Below, one piece after another: positions 5,877 to 12,577 of a stretch of 12,577 nucleotides of DNA. Each line of letters starts with the position of its first letter. Positions within the stretch are counted from its first letter, which is position 1. Source of the stretch: an uncultured archaeon (GTDB taxonomy: Archaea > Thermoproteota > Nitrososphaeria > Nitrososphaerales > CALBXV01); contig CALBXV010000570.1 of NCBI GenBank assembly GCA_937890045.1, positions 1 to 12,577 on the forward strand, written 5' to 3'. Both the position numbers and the translations under genes were made by a program. The notes beneath the pieces were generated by a model that was not told where the DNA came from, did no database searches, and worked only from the letters and a program-made list of their open reading frames with translations.

Positions 5877-6582
5877 TATTTAATAAAGCCTCTGCTAATT
5901 TAAAATCTATTTCACTATCTATATTAACTGAAGAAAATTCATCCATAATATATGGTCTTGAATCATTACCGTGTCTAGTATTATCTTTAATTAATAAATC
6001 TCTTTTCATTGAATAAATTCCACCGTTTCTAATATAACAAGGTTCTAAATCTTGCCTTCTCCCAGCATCACCCTCTGGATATTCACTACAAAAATCTTCT
6101 ATTTGATCATCTACAATCCTTTTCATTCTTACTGGATGTTTATCTTGCATCTGCGTAACTGATATTACACTATCTGCCCCCGTTTTTATCAATTTAGAAA
6201 CTGCTTCTTTAATATGATAATCTTTTCTTAATGGACTCACACAAGGTAATTCTACGACATAATCATATTTACATTTAAATAATTTTTCACACTCAAGAGT
6301 TGCCCAACGTAAAGATTCATAGGATAAAGTTTCATCTTCTGCTAACCTCTTTGGTCTCTTTAAAGGGTACGCTGTACTAGATTCTGCTATCCTTAAAATT
6401 TCATCATCATCAGAACTCACAACAACGTGATCAAATATATCAGAACGGAACGCTTCCATTACAGTATAAACAAGTAAGGGTATACCATTAATTTTTTTAA
6501 TATTTTTTCCTGGAATTCCTTTTGAACCACCTCTTGCTTGTATTACTGCTAAGATATTACTTTTACCTACCCACTTAACCAT
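5866..6582 (-). CDS. neuA: NeuA-type CMP-sugar (nonulosonate) cytidylyltransferase
   Basis: This family activates a nonulosonic acid with CTP, giving the CMP-sugar donor and pyrophosphate in the cytoplasm. The 238-residue protein has QARGGSKGIPGKN (15-27) for CTP and SSDDDEI (56-62). It also shows RPKRLAEDET (76-85), VSPLR (115-119), YIRNGGIY (183-190) and the metal-linked end SSVNIDSEIDF (217-227). These follow the order of sialic, legionaminic and pseudaminic acid cytidylyltransferases; the exact sugar is not readable. The start is ATG 6580-6582, with GGGGAG (6588-6593) five bases upstream. An earlier in-frame ATG adds 20 residues that resemble no part of the family. It overlaps the NeuB-type gene by 8 bases, and the pairing strengthens both calls. 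Confidence 0.88.
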   Translation of the reverse strand: MVKWVGKSNILAVIQARGGSKGIPGKNIKKINGIPLLVYTVMEAFRSDIFDHVVVSSDDDEILRIAESSTAYPLKRPKRLAEDETLSYESLRWATLECEKLFKCKYDYVVELPCVSPLRKDYHIKEAVSKLIKTGADSVISVTQMQDKHPVRMKRIVDDQIEDFCSEYPEGDAGRRQDLEPCYIRNGGIYSMKRDLLIKDNTRHGNDSRPYIMDEFSSVNIDSEIDFKLAEALLNNEN

Positions 6583-7375
6583 TCCATCTCCCCGAATATA
6601 CTTCTCTTGTTTCCTCTTCACATTCTTGATAATCTGAACCATGACTCAAATTTACCTTTGAAAATATATCTACATACTTCTTTAATCTTCTTAACTGATT
6701 AGGTAATATAGCAAACTTATTATCCCTACCTGGCAAATCATTATCTACAGTAAAGTGTTTTTCTATATAGTCTATATTATATCCTAAAGATAAAATAGAA
6801 GTTTCAACACCTAAAGTATGATCACTAAAACCAACTGATAAAGATAGCCTTTGTAAATCTCTTATTCTCGGTAAATTAATCATATCAAAATCGCAAGGAT
6901 AAGATGAAACACAATGTAATAATACTAGTTTAGTATCTCTAATCTTTGCAGTATTAACTCTTATCTCATTCCAAGTTGATGTTCCCGTAGATACTATTAG
7001 TTTATCAAAACTATTGTTGCAAAAATCAACCAACTCTTTATTTCTAGATTCCATACTAGGTATCTTAACTATATCCGTTTCTACTTGCTCAAGCAGTTTG
7101 GCATCATCAATGGAAAATACCGAAGACATAAATTGCACTTCTATATCACTACAATAATCTCTTAACTCAATATGTTGTTCTAAACTTAACTGTGCTTTTT
7201 CATATATATCTCTCCTACCATCAGTATCCCACGGTCCAGCTTTTAATCTACTTATATCAAAAGTTTGTGTTTTCACAATATCTGCACCATTATCTTTCGC
7301 CTCATAAGCCATCCTCTTAGCTAACTCCATATCACCCATATGATTCCAACCAATTTCTGCAATTATTTTAACCAT
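6575..7375 (-). CDS. neuB: NeuB-type nonulosonic acid synthase lacking the SAF domain
   Basis: The family condenses phosphoenolpyruvate with an N-acyl hexosamine (such as ManNAc) to make a nine-carbon sialic-type acid. The TIM barrel is clear: AEIGWNHMGDMELAK (6-20), DIVKTQTF (32-39), KIPSMES (104-110), STGTSTWNEI (129-138) and LLHCVSSYP (152-160). The metal-binding His residues are H186 (GFSDHT) and H207 (EKHFT), 21 apart as in meningococcal NeuB. The protein stops at residue 266, just after the barrel. The usual 340-350-residue enzymes carry a C-terminal antifreeze-like SAF domain that helps bind the partner's substrate, and this is missing. The ATG at 7373-7375 has AAGGAG (7383-7388) seven bases before it. 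It overlaps the deacetylase gene by 8 bases. Confidence 0.9.
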   Translation of the reverse strand: MVKIIAEIGWNHMGDMELAKRMAYEAKDNGADIVKTQTFDISRLKAGPWDTDGRRDIYEKAQLSLEQHIELRDYCSDIEVQFMSSVFSIDDAKLLEQVETDIVKIPSMESRNKELVDFCNNSFDKLIVSTGTSTWNEIRVNTAKIRDTKLVLLHCVSSYPCDFDMINLPRIRDLQRLSLSVGFSDHTLGVETSILSLGYNIDYIEKHFTVDNDLPGRDNKFAILPNQLRRLKKYVDIFSKVNLSHGSDYQECEEETREVYSGRWNG

Positions 7376-8264
7376 AATAATACTCCTTAAATGGAAACTT
7401 TCTATCCCAAAATCCAATCATCATTCTTTTTAAATTAAAATTATCATCACTTCCATCTACAATACCATCAATAGCAGAAGGACAAATTGTAACTCCATTA
7501 TTTTTTAATACTGATATCACTTCTTTATTATAGTGTTCTTCTTGCCCTTCGGGATAAGAAAAAGAATCAACTGTTCTTTGTAACTGTTTGGATAATGTTT
7601 CTAAACAATGTTTAACCTCATAATTTAATTCCTCACTACTCAAGTATGTTAATATTTCATGACTTTCAGAATGACCACCTACCTCATACTTTGGCATATC
7701 ATCTAAATTTCTAACATCATCCCAAGATAATGTTTCATAATTTTCAGCTAACTTTCCTTCATTCCAACCAGTTTGTAATTTCATATCATTTATTATTCTA
7801 TCTCTAATTTTAGGTTTTGCTTTCTTTAAAAATGCTTTAATAGAATTCATAGAATTTAGTTTACCCTCTTTTGTCAGTACTGGAAAAAATGTTCTTGTAT
7901 CTAAATCTAATTCTAAAATAGTATTTTTAGAATAATTAATCATATGCTCTACCTTATCAACCCAAAATATTTTATCTGTTCCTACAAATCCTGTAGTAAT
8001 AAAGAATGTAGCAGGTAAATCATACTTTTTAAGAATAGGTAATGCCACATCATGCACATTTTTAAAAGCATCATCAAAAGTTATAGCAACAGAATCAGGA
8101 GTATTTTTTATTTCCTTTAAAGTTACAACATTTTTATTTTCACTTAACCATTTCATTTGTTTATCAAACTCCATAGCTTCCATATGTTTACCAGAAATAT
8201 TTTCGATACCTTCAGAATTAGACTTAGTAACTCCATGATATAAAAGTATATGTGATTTATCCAT
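7368..8264 (-). CDS. NodB-family (CE4) polysaccharide deacetylase
   Basis: The CE4 family removes N- or O-acyl groups from sugars using a divalent metal held by one Asp and two His residues. The 298-residue protein has LLYHGV (7-12), the base/metal motif TFDD (62-65), the metal motif HSESH (198-202) and FSYPEG (235-240). An insert of about 80 residues (roughly 98-180) separates the first two motifs. No signal peptide or membrane segment is visible, so it should act in the cytoplasm, perhaps on a nucleotide-sugar or lipid-linked sugar. It sits between the formyltransferase and NeuB genes, with 8-base overlaps on both sides. A deacetylase followed by a formyltransferase could swap an N-acetyl for an N-formyl group; this is inference. 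Confidence 0.85.
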   Translation of the reverse strand: MDKSHILLYHGVTKSNSEGIENISGKHMEAMEFDKQMKWLSENKNVVTLKEIKNTPDSVAITFDDAFKNVHDVALPILKKYDLPATFFITTGFVGTDKIFWVDKVEHMINYSKNTILELDLDTRTFFPVLTKEGKLNSMNSIKAFLKKAKPKIRDRIINDMKLQTGWNEGKLAENYETLSWDDVRNLDDMPKYEVGGHSESHEILTYLSSEELNYEVKHCLETLSKQLQRTVDSFSYPEGQEEHYNKEVISVLKNNGVTICPSAIDGIVDGSDDNFNLKRMMIGFWDRKFPFKEYYYG

Positions 8265-8973
8265 TGTACCTACGACCCTTCACTATATCAAAATTGTTTT
8301 GAGCTTCCCACTTTTTATCTGTTGGCATAGCAGAGTAGTATTTTCCCAACTTCTTTTGTTTCATTCCTTTTAACTTGCCTTCGCTTTTAAATTTACTTAA
8401 AAGTTTTAATATCATTTTTGTTGCTAAACAAGTTGTATAATACTTTATTTCATATAGCTCTTGAATTTTATCCAACGGACAATTTTGTTCATCTAATACA
8501 TCTCCAGTATCTAGATTCTCATCTATATAATGTATAGTAACATTTAACTTATCAAATTTCCTATCGTATAATGCCCATAGATCAGAATCCAGTCCTCTAT
8601 AATCTTTAATCGCTCCTCTGTGAACATTAATAGTTCCATACTTTGGAGTATTATATATATAAGGTTTAATTATACCCGTACCAAAAGATATACCCAAATC
8701 TGGTTTTAATGATTCAATATATTTAACTAAATGTTTACTATTTACAGAATGTACTTCTACCATTTTTTTATTAACTTTCAATTCCCTATCAACCTCTTCA
8801 AAAAACCTCTCTTCAAATTCATTCTCTTCTTTTTCCCAAAAAGGTCCTGTAGGATAATCTTTAACTAACTTTTTTCTTTCATAAATTACAGAACAAATAT
8901 CAAAGTATTCTGCTATCTTATTTATAAAGTATGTATGATGTTTAGTATCTGTACTAAAAATTATTACTTTCAT
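8257..8973 (-). CDS. Formyltransferase-fold protein, likely sugar N-formyltransferase
   Basis: This family transfers a formyl group from 10-formyltetrahydrofolate to an amine. The catalytic triad is in place: N116 and H118 in INVHRGAIKDYRG (115-127), and D155 in the LDTG motif (154-157). The surrounding TIHYIDENLDTGDVL resembles Met-tRNA and sugar formyltransferases. At 238 residues it is shorter than Met-tRNA formyltransferase (about 310), and I see no clear C-terminal tRNA-binding domain. Together with the aminotransferase and Gmd genes upstream, this favours an amino-sugar substrate, as with WbkC-type or VioF-type enzymes. It starts in an ATGA overlap with the glycosyltransferase gene and has only a weak GGG Shine-Dalgarno, so coupled translation is likely. 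Confidence 0.82.
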   Translation of the reverse strand: MKVIIFSTDTKHHTYFINKIAEYFDICSVIYERKKLVKDYPTGPFWEKEENEFEERFFEEVDRELKVNKKMVEVHSVNSKHLVKYIESLKPDLGISFGTGIIKPYIYNTPKYGTINVHRGAIKDYRGLDSDLWALYDRKFDKLNVTIHYIDENLDTGDVLDEQNCPLDKIQELYEIKYYTTCLATKMILKLLSKFKSEGKLKGMKQKKLGKYYSAMPTDKKWEAQNNFDIVKGRRYNG

Positions 8974-10196
8974 TTACTACCCTTTTTCTTTGAGTATACT
9001 CCACCTATCAACTCTTTTTCATAAGTTTTTAATGACTTTATTTTTAATTTAAAAATATCAAATTCCATATCCCCTATCTCAGCACTCTCTTTTAAAATAA
9101 ATCCTAACTTAGTTATAAATTCAATTTTATTTATATTTAAATACTTACAATCGAACTCTACAATTACATCATTATCAATCTTTTGATTTTCAGAAATAAA
9201 CTTAACCTTTTCCTTTAAATCATCTACTGTTTTATCCTGTTCTGCAGTAACATAAGGGTGCATCAAACTCTTATAATCAACATAGATAGCTGAACACCAA
9301 GGTTCTAACTCATGCAAGTGTGCATAATTACAATTCTTAACAACAAATGCAATATCATATTTAGGTGCAATTATAGGCAACATATATTCATCATGTAATA
9401 CAATACTCCCCCACTTTCTATAAAACTCTCTAGTTGAAGCATCCATCATATCACTCCACTCTTTAGATTTCAAGCTGTTATCTTTTGTTAGCTTTCCATG
9501 TTGAAACTGTCCAGCCCGAGCAGTTAAGTGATATACAAAACTTTCCCAAGACTGTATAAGGTCATACTCTGCTAATACACATCTATTAAAAACATCAGAA
9601 TCTTCTCTACAAGAATGAAATCTAGGATCGTGACCACCCATTTTTAAAAAATCTTTTTTGTACATCATCCAAGGAGCGAAACATCCGTTAGTAGTTTTAT
9701 CTTTATATTTTATTTTACTATCCTCTACAAATTTATCAAACTCTTTTTCTTTCCACCCATCTTCTATATCTTCTTCAGGCCACATACCAAAGTTTTCAAT
9801 AATTTTTTCAGGACCTTCTGGATGTAATGGTGGTTCTATTCGTGTTGAACATACTACCTTACCCTCTCCAAGATATTTAAACGCTTCTAAATCTGCATTT
9901 TTTCCTAACATCATATCAGCATGAAATATCATAAAAATATCTGTCTTAGATTCTTTTATACAATGATCATATGCTTTTCCTATTCCATACAAAGAACCAC
10001 TATCATTAACAGTATAATTTATATTATACTTTTCTCTTACAGATTCTAACCACTCTACAGTACCATCGTTATCAGCATCTACAAAAACTATTATATCATG
10101 ATCATCTCTAAAACTATTTCTTCTAATAGATGGTATACAAGCTTCTAAATATCTACGATTATTTTTACTTGGTATACAAAATGTAATCTTATCCAT
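8970..10196 (-). CDS. Glycosyltransferase with extra C-terminal domain
   Basis: The first 260 residues look like a GT-A glycosyltransferase. They open with KITFCIPSKNNRRYLEACIP (3-22), followed by FVDADNDGT (38-46) and the DxD-like FHADMM (91-96). Further motifs are GCFAPWMM (171-178), the acidic REDSDVFNR (197-205) and the His-containing SFVYHLTARAGQFQHG (219-234). From memory, this last arrangement recurs in phage-encoded glycosyltransferases. The remaining part (about 275-400) is a separate alpha/beta region with no family I recognise; it may bind the acceptor. No membrane segment is present. It overlaps the aminotransferase by 8 bases and the formyltransferase by 4. Donor is unknown. Confidence 0.82.
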   Translation of the reverse strand: MDKITFCIPSKNNRRYLEACIPSIRRNSFRDDHDIIVFVDADNDGTVEWLESVREKYNINYTVNDSGSLYGIGKAYDHCIKESKTDIFMIFHADMMLGKNADLEAFKYLGEGKVVCSTRIEPPLHPEGPEKIIENFGMWPEEDIEDGWKEKEFDKFVEDSKIKYKDKTTNGCFAPWMMYKKDFLKMGGHDPRFHSCREDSDVFNRCVLAEYDLIQSWESFVYHLTARAGQFQHGKLTKDNSLKSKEWSDMMDASTREFYRKWGSIVLHDEYMLPIIAPKYDIAFVVKNCNYAHLHELEPWCSAIYVDYKSLMHPYVTAEQDKTVDDLKEKVKFISENQKIDNDVIVEFDCKYLNINKIEFITKLGFILKESAEIGDMEFDIFKLKIKSLKTYEKELIGGVYSKKKGSK

Positions 10197-11385
10197 GAAC
10201 TGCTTTCCTCATAACTTTAATAGTTCTTTCGATATCTTCTTCTGTTAAATTTAAATGTAAAGGTAAAGTAATCAACTCATTACTATACCAATCTGCATTT
10301 GAACACTTTCCTTCCCAATTATTATACATAGGATAAGTTGTATTATCAATATAATGTACCCCTGGATATATATTATTTCTATATAACTCATTAATAACCT
10401 TATCTCTTTTTTCAGAAGGAAGTTTTAATAATCTTTTTGGTGCTCTTATTAATCCTTGATATAGATGCTTAGCAGATTTATCTGTATGAGTTGATGTTTT
10501 AATTTTTTGAAACCATTGTTTATCTTTTAATAACTTATCATAAGTTCTAGCTATCTCATTTCTCTTATCATTATCTTCATCTAAATACTTCAATTGAACT
10601 AATCCTATAGCAGCCATTATAGAATTTCCATGGTACTTAAAACCAACATTAGGTACATCATATTTCCACTTATATGTTCCATCATCATCAGTTCTAGAAT
10701 AAGTATCTTTATCTATTCCTAACCAACTTAATTGTCTAACTAACTTATCATATTCCTCTTCCTTAAAACAAATCATACCTGAATCTGCTGTTGGTAAATT
10801 CTTAACTGCTTGAAAACTAAATACTGAAACATCGGCTTCCCAACCAACGTGATTAGCTGTATACCCTACACCATCAAATACATTTTTAGTTGTAGTTCCC
10901 GCCATATGAGCAGCATCTAATATCAACTTTATTCCTTTCATTTCACAAATTGTTTTAATTTCATCTAATCTACCAGCATTTCCACCCATTCCAACAAACA
11001 TAACTGCTTTTGTTTTATTAGTTATTCTCTCTTCTATAGATTTTGGATCTAAACATAGATATTCATCTACATCTGCGAATACAGGTTTTAAATTTTCATA
11101 CATAATAGCGTGGTTTGTTGAAACAAAAGTTAATGGCGTAGTAATTACCTCATCACCATCTTTCCAACCTTCCATTTTTTTAAATATATGTAAAGCTAAA
11201 TGTAACCCAACTGTATTTGATTGTAAAAAATGAGCATGTGGAAGTTTAGTATACTTCTTCCATGCTTCTTCAAACTCTACAGTTTTAAATCCCATTCCCG
11301 TCCATCCTTTATCAAGACACACCTTTATTTCATCTAAAACTTCTTGAGTTCTAAATTTAGGTTTTAAAACATTTATTGATTTCAT
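10189..11385 (-). CDS. DegT/DnrJ/EryC1/StrS-family PLP sugar aminotransferase
   Basis: This family transfers an amino group, usually from glutamate, to a keto-sugar nucleotide. The 398-residue protein has the usual length. LQSNTVGLHLALH (54-66) would cradle PLP phosphate, D157 and H160 lie in LILDAAHMAG, and FSFQAVKNLPTADSG (189-203) carries the Schiff-base lysine K195. Typical members read FSF-x3-K-x2-T-x-GEGG, so NLPTADSGM is a variant that may signal a different subgroup. Gmd two genes upstream would provide GDP-4-keto-6-deoxymannose, which makes a GDP-perosamine-type product attractive but unproven. Its ATG (11383-11385) overlaps the upstream TGA, with AGGAG (11396-11400) ten bases before it. 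Confidence 0.9.
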   Translation of the reverse strand: MKSINVLKPKFRTQEVLDEIKVCLDKGWTGMGFKTVEFEEAWKKYTKLPHAHFLQSNTVGLHLALHIFKKMEGWKDGDEVITTPLTFVSTNHAIMYENLKPVFADVDEYLCLDPKSIEERITNKTKAVMFVGMGGNAGRLDEIKTICEMKGIKLILDAAHMAGTTTKNVFDGVGYTANHVGWEADVSVFSFQAVKNLPTADSGMICFKEEEYDKLVRQLSWLGIDKDTYSRTDDDGTYKWKYDVPNVGFKYHGNSIMAAIGLVQLKYLDEDNDKRNEIARTYDKLLKDKQWFQKIKTSTHTDKSAKHLYQGLIRAPKRLLKLPSEKRDKVINELYRNNIYPGVHYIDNTTYPMYNNWEGKCSNADWYSNELITLPLHLNLTEEDIERTIKVMRKAVHG

Positions 11386-12182
11386 TCTATAACAACTCCT
11401 TTTGGTAAATTTTCATCTGGTGGTTCTTCATAACTCAATCTTACATTTCCAGCACCACACTCAGTCATATACTTTGAAAACCTATATTGGTTTGATAAGT
11501 ATTTCATTCCCTCATATCCAAACACTTTAGTAAATTTATATCCATTTAAGTACTCTGAGGTATTTCCATGAGGATCTCTAGAATCATTTCCATCTGGCAT
11601 TGTAATTAGTGGTTTATTAACGTAATCAAAACTACCTACCTCTTTAATATATTCTGGCTTTGAAGTTAAAAAACTTCCCCTCATAGACCAACATAATAAT
11701 TTCTCTTTATAGATATTCTGATTCTCTGGTCTTACATAATCAACCCACCTATCTTTAGTTTTTAACCAATAAGATAATCTTGCTTCTTCTAATGGATCTA
11801 TTTCCCACGGATAGTTCCAACCATTTCCAATAACTTTAGCTTTAGGATTATTTTTAAAATGATTTATACACACATTAATAAAAGACCAATCATGCACCAC
11901 CATATCATCTTGAATATAAAAAATATATGTATCATCTTTTAAATTTAAATCTTTAAAAGCTTTATGATACGCACCCCACTCCAAACCAATATTTTCATAC
12001 TTTTGATATTCAAAATTTTCTGTAATAATCTTTGGTGGTTTTTTATGACAAGTCCAAAAAATATCAATATTATCATTTTCACCATTTAAATATTGTAAAG
12101 ATTCTATAAAATCAGTTTGACCAGTTTTTTTATCAAACTCATCATACCACCAACCACAAACTATAAATTGTATTTTATCCAT
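11382..12182 (-). CDS. Putative glycosyltransferase-like protein (QDD motif)
   Basis: This 266-residue protein has features of a GT-A sugar transferase without a textbook family match. NIGLEWGAYHKAFKDL (64-79) followed by YIFYIQDDMVV (86-96) resembles the N-x-G-x-x-x-G-A-Y and DD pattern of rhamnan-synthesis-type and related glycosyltransferases; the DD pair would bind metal and nucleotide. The middle is rich in Trp (GNGWNYPWEIDP, 119-130; WSMRGSF near 175). No signal peptide or membrane segment is seen. It lies one base after the gmd stop with AGAGGA (12191-12196) eight bases before the ATG, so it is the second gene in view of the operon. Donor and acceptor are unknown. Confidence 0.68.
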   Translation of the reverse strand: MDKIQFIVCGWWYDEFDKKTGQTDFIESLQYLNGENDNIDIFWTCHKKPPKIITENFEYQKYENIGLEWGAYHKAFKDLNLKDDTYIFYIQDDMVVHDWSFINVCINHFKNNPKAKVIGNGWNYPWEIDPLEEARLSYWLKTKDRWVDYVRPENQNIYKEKLLCWSMRGSFLTSKPEYIKEVGSFDYVNKPLITMPDGNDSRDPHGNTSEYLNGYKFTKVFGYEGMKYLSNQYRFSKYMTECGAGNVRLSYEEPPDENLPKGVVIE

Positions 12183-12183
12183 T

Positions 12184-12577
12184 TTATTTATCCTCTAATA
12201 AACTAACATCTTTTTCAATCATTCTACCAACCAACTGATGAAATTTAGTTTTTGGTTTCCACCCCAAAAGTTCTCTTGCCTTTGAATAATCTCCACAAAG
12301 AACATCTACCTCAGCAGGTCTCATATACTGAGGATCTTGTTTAACATATTTATCCCATTTAACTATTCCAATATATTGAAATGCTATGTCTAAAAAATCT
12401 CTAATACTATGAGATTCCCCTGTCGCAATAACAAAATCTTCTGCTTTCTTTTGTTGTAACATCATCCACATTGATTCCACATAATCAGGAGCATATCCCC
12501 AATCTCTTTTGGCATCCAAATTTCCTAACATTATTTTATCCTGTAATCCTAAATGTATTCTAGCAACTCCATCTGAA
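12184..12577 (-). CDS. gmd: GDP-mannose 4,6-dehydratase, C-terminal part (5' end beyond window)
   Basis: Gmd converts GDP-D-mannose to GDP-4-keto-6-deoxy-D-mannose, the entry point to GDP-fucose, GDP-rhamnose and GDP-perosamine. The frame stays open to the window edge, giving 130 complete codons, about a third of the usual 350-370 residues. An ATG inside it (12529-12531) is not the start, because the codons before it also match the family (GVARIHLGLQDKI). Diagnostic stretches are LGNLDAKRDWGYAPDYVE, ATGESHSIRDF and YMRPAEVDVLCGDYSKAREL, the last followed by LGWKPKTKF. The catalytic YxxxK and NADP motifs would lie outside the window. Any fucose synthase (Fcl) could be further upstream, so the product sugar cannot be fixed here. 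Confidence 0.93.
   Translation of the reverse strand, partial: SDGVARIHLGLQDKIMLGNLDAKRDWGYAPDYVESMWMMLQQKKAEDFVIATGESHSIRDFLDIAFQYIGIVKWDKYVKQDPQYMRPAEVDVLCGDYSKARELLGWKPKTKFHQLVGRMIEKDVSLLEDK

Noticed and set aside
6583..6642. Longer N-terminus for the NeuA-type protein
   Set aside because: The added residues lie within the NeuB-type gene, match no part of the family, and the GGGGAG at 6588-6593 fits the internal ATG. Longer starts for the NeuB-type protein (to 7417), the dehydrogenase (to 3407) and the lipoprotein (to 2218) were rejected on similar grounds.
9658..9924. Plus-strand open frame of 88 codons
   Set aside because: It is antisense to conserved glycosyltransferase motifs and has no recognisable domain. 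The shorter plus-strand frames at 2273-2467, 3318-3548 and 3557-3739 were dropped for the same reason.
2598..11385. A complete Ara4N (Arn) pathway: Ugd, ArnA-, ArnB-, ArnC- and ArnD-like enzymes
   Set aside because: The enzyme classes match loosely, but the SDR looks like an epimerase rather than a UDP-glucuronate decarboxylase. The transferases lack ArnC-type membrane segments, and NeuB, NeuA and Gmd would be left unexplained.

Overview
This window looks like part of the genome of a T4-like tailed phage (myovirus), probably from a marine or other aquatic Gram-negative host. The evidence is a consensus T4-type late promoter (TATAAATA, minus strand, 160-167) ahead of the start of a gene at the left edge that resembles head-assembly proteins from memory. 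Very dense packing, several tiny genes, a 79-residue protein of a type I associate with marine T4-like phages, and a degenerate HNH-like protein point the same way. By eye the DNA is about 30% G+C. Every gene I can support lies on the minus strand, so transcription runs right to left. No tRNA, rRNA, CRISPR array or insertion sequence was seen.

Right and centre (12577 down to about 2598): twelve consecutive genes for making and transferring surface sugars. In transcription order they are the C-terminal third of GDP-mannose 4,6-dehydratase (Gmd), a putative glycosyltransferase with a QDD motif, a DegT-family PLP aminotransferase, a 408-residue glycosyltransferase, a formyltransferase, a NodB-family deacetylase, a NeuB-type synthase, a NeuA-type CMP-sugar cytidylyltransferase, a D-2-hydroxyacid dehydrogenase, a family 2 glycosyltransferase, an NAD-dependent sugar epimerase and a short UDP-glucose/GDP-mannose dehydrogenase. 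Neighbours overlap by 1 to 13 bases, with one 1-base gap, so this reads as a single translationally coupled operon. Together they could supply a CMP-activated nonulosonic (sialic-like) acid, an amino or N-formyl deoxysugar derived from GDP-mannose, and a UDP-uronic acid, plus transferases to place them. The likely purpose is remodelling of host lipopolysaccharide or capsule, or decoration of the virion. The final product is inference.

Left-centre (2598 down to 754): small phage genes. They are the 79-residue conserved phage-type protein, a 62-residue very basic protein, a 185-residue predicted lipoprotein, a previously easy-to-miss 38-residue membrane peptide (1476-1592), two hypothetical proteins of 82 and 81 residues, and a 72-residue membrane-anchored protein. 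Several of these overlap by TGATG or TAATG junctions.

Left edge (773 down to 1): an HTH plus degenerate HNH/zinc-finger protein, then a 170-base intergenic leader with the late promoter and three inverted repeats, two of which are mutually exclusive, then the first 17 codons of the putative head gene. The accessory island therefore ends next to what looks like the start of the late structural block.
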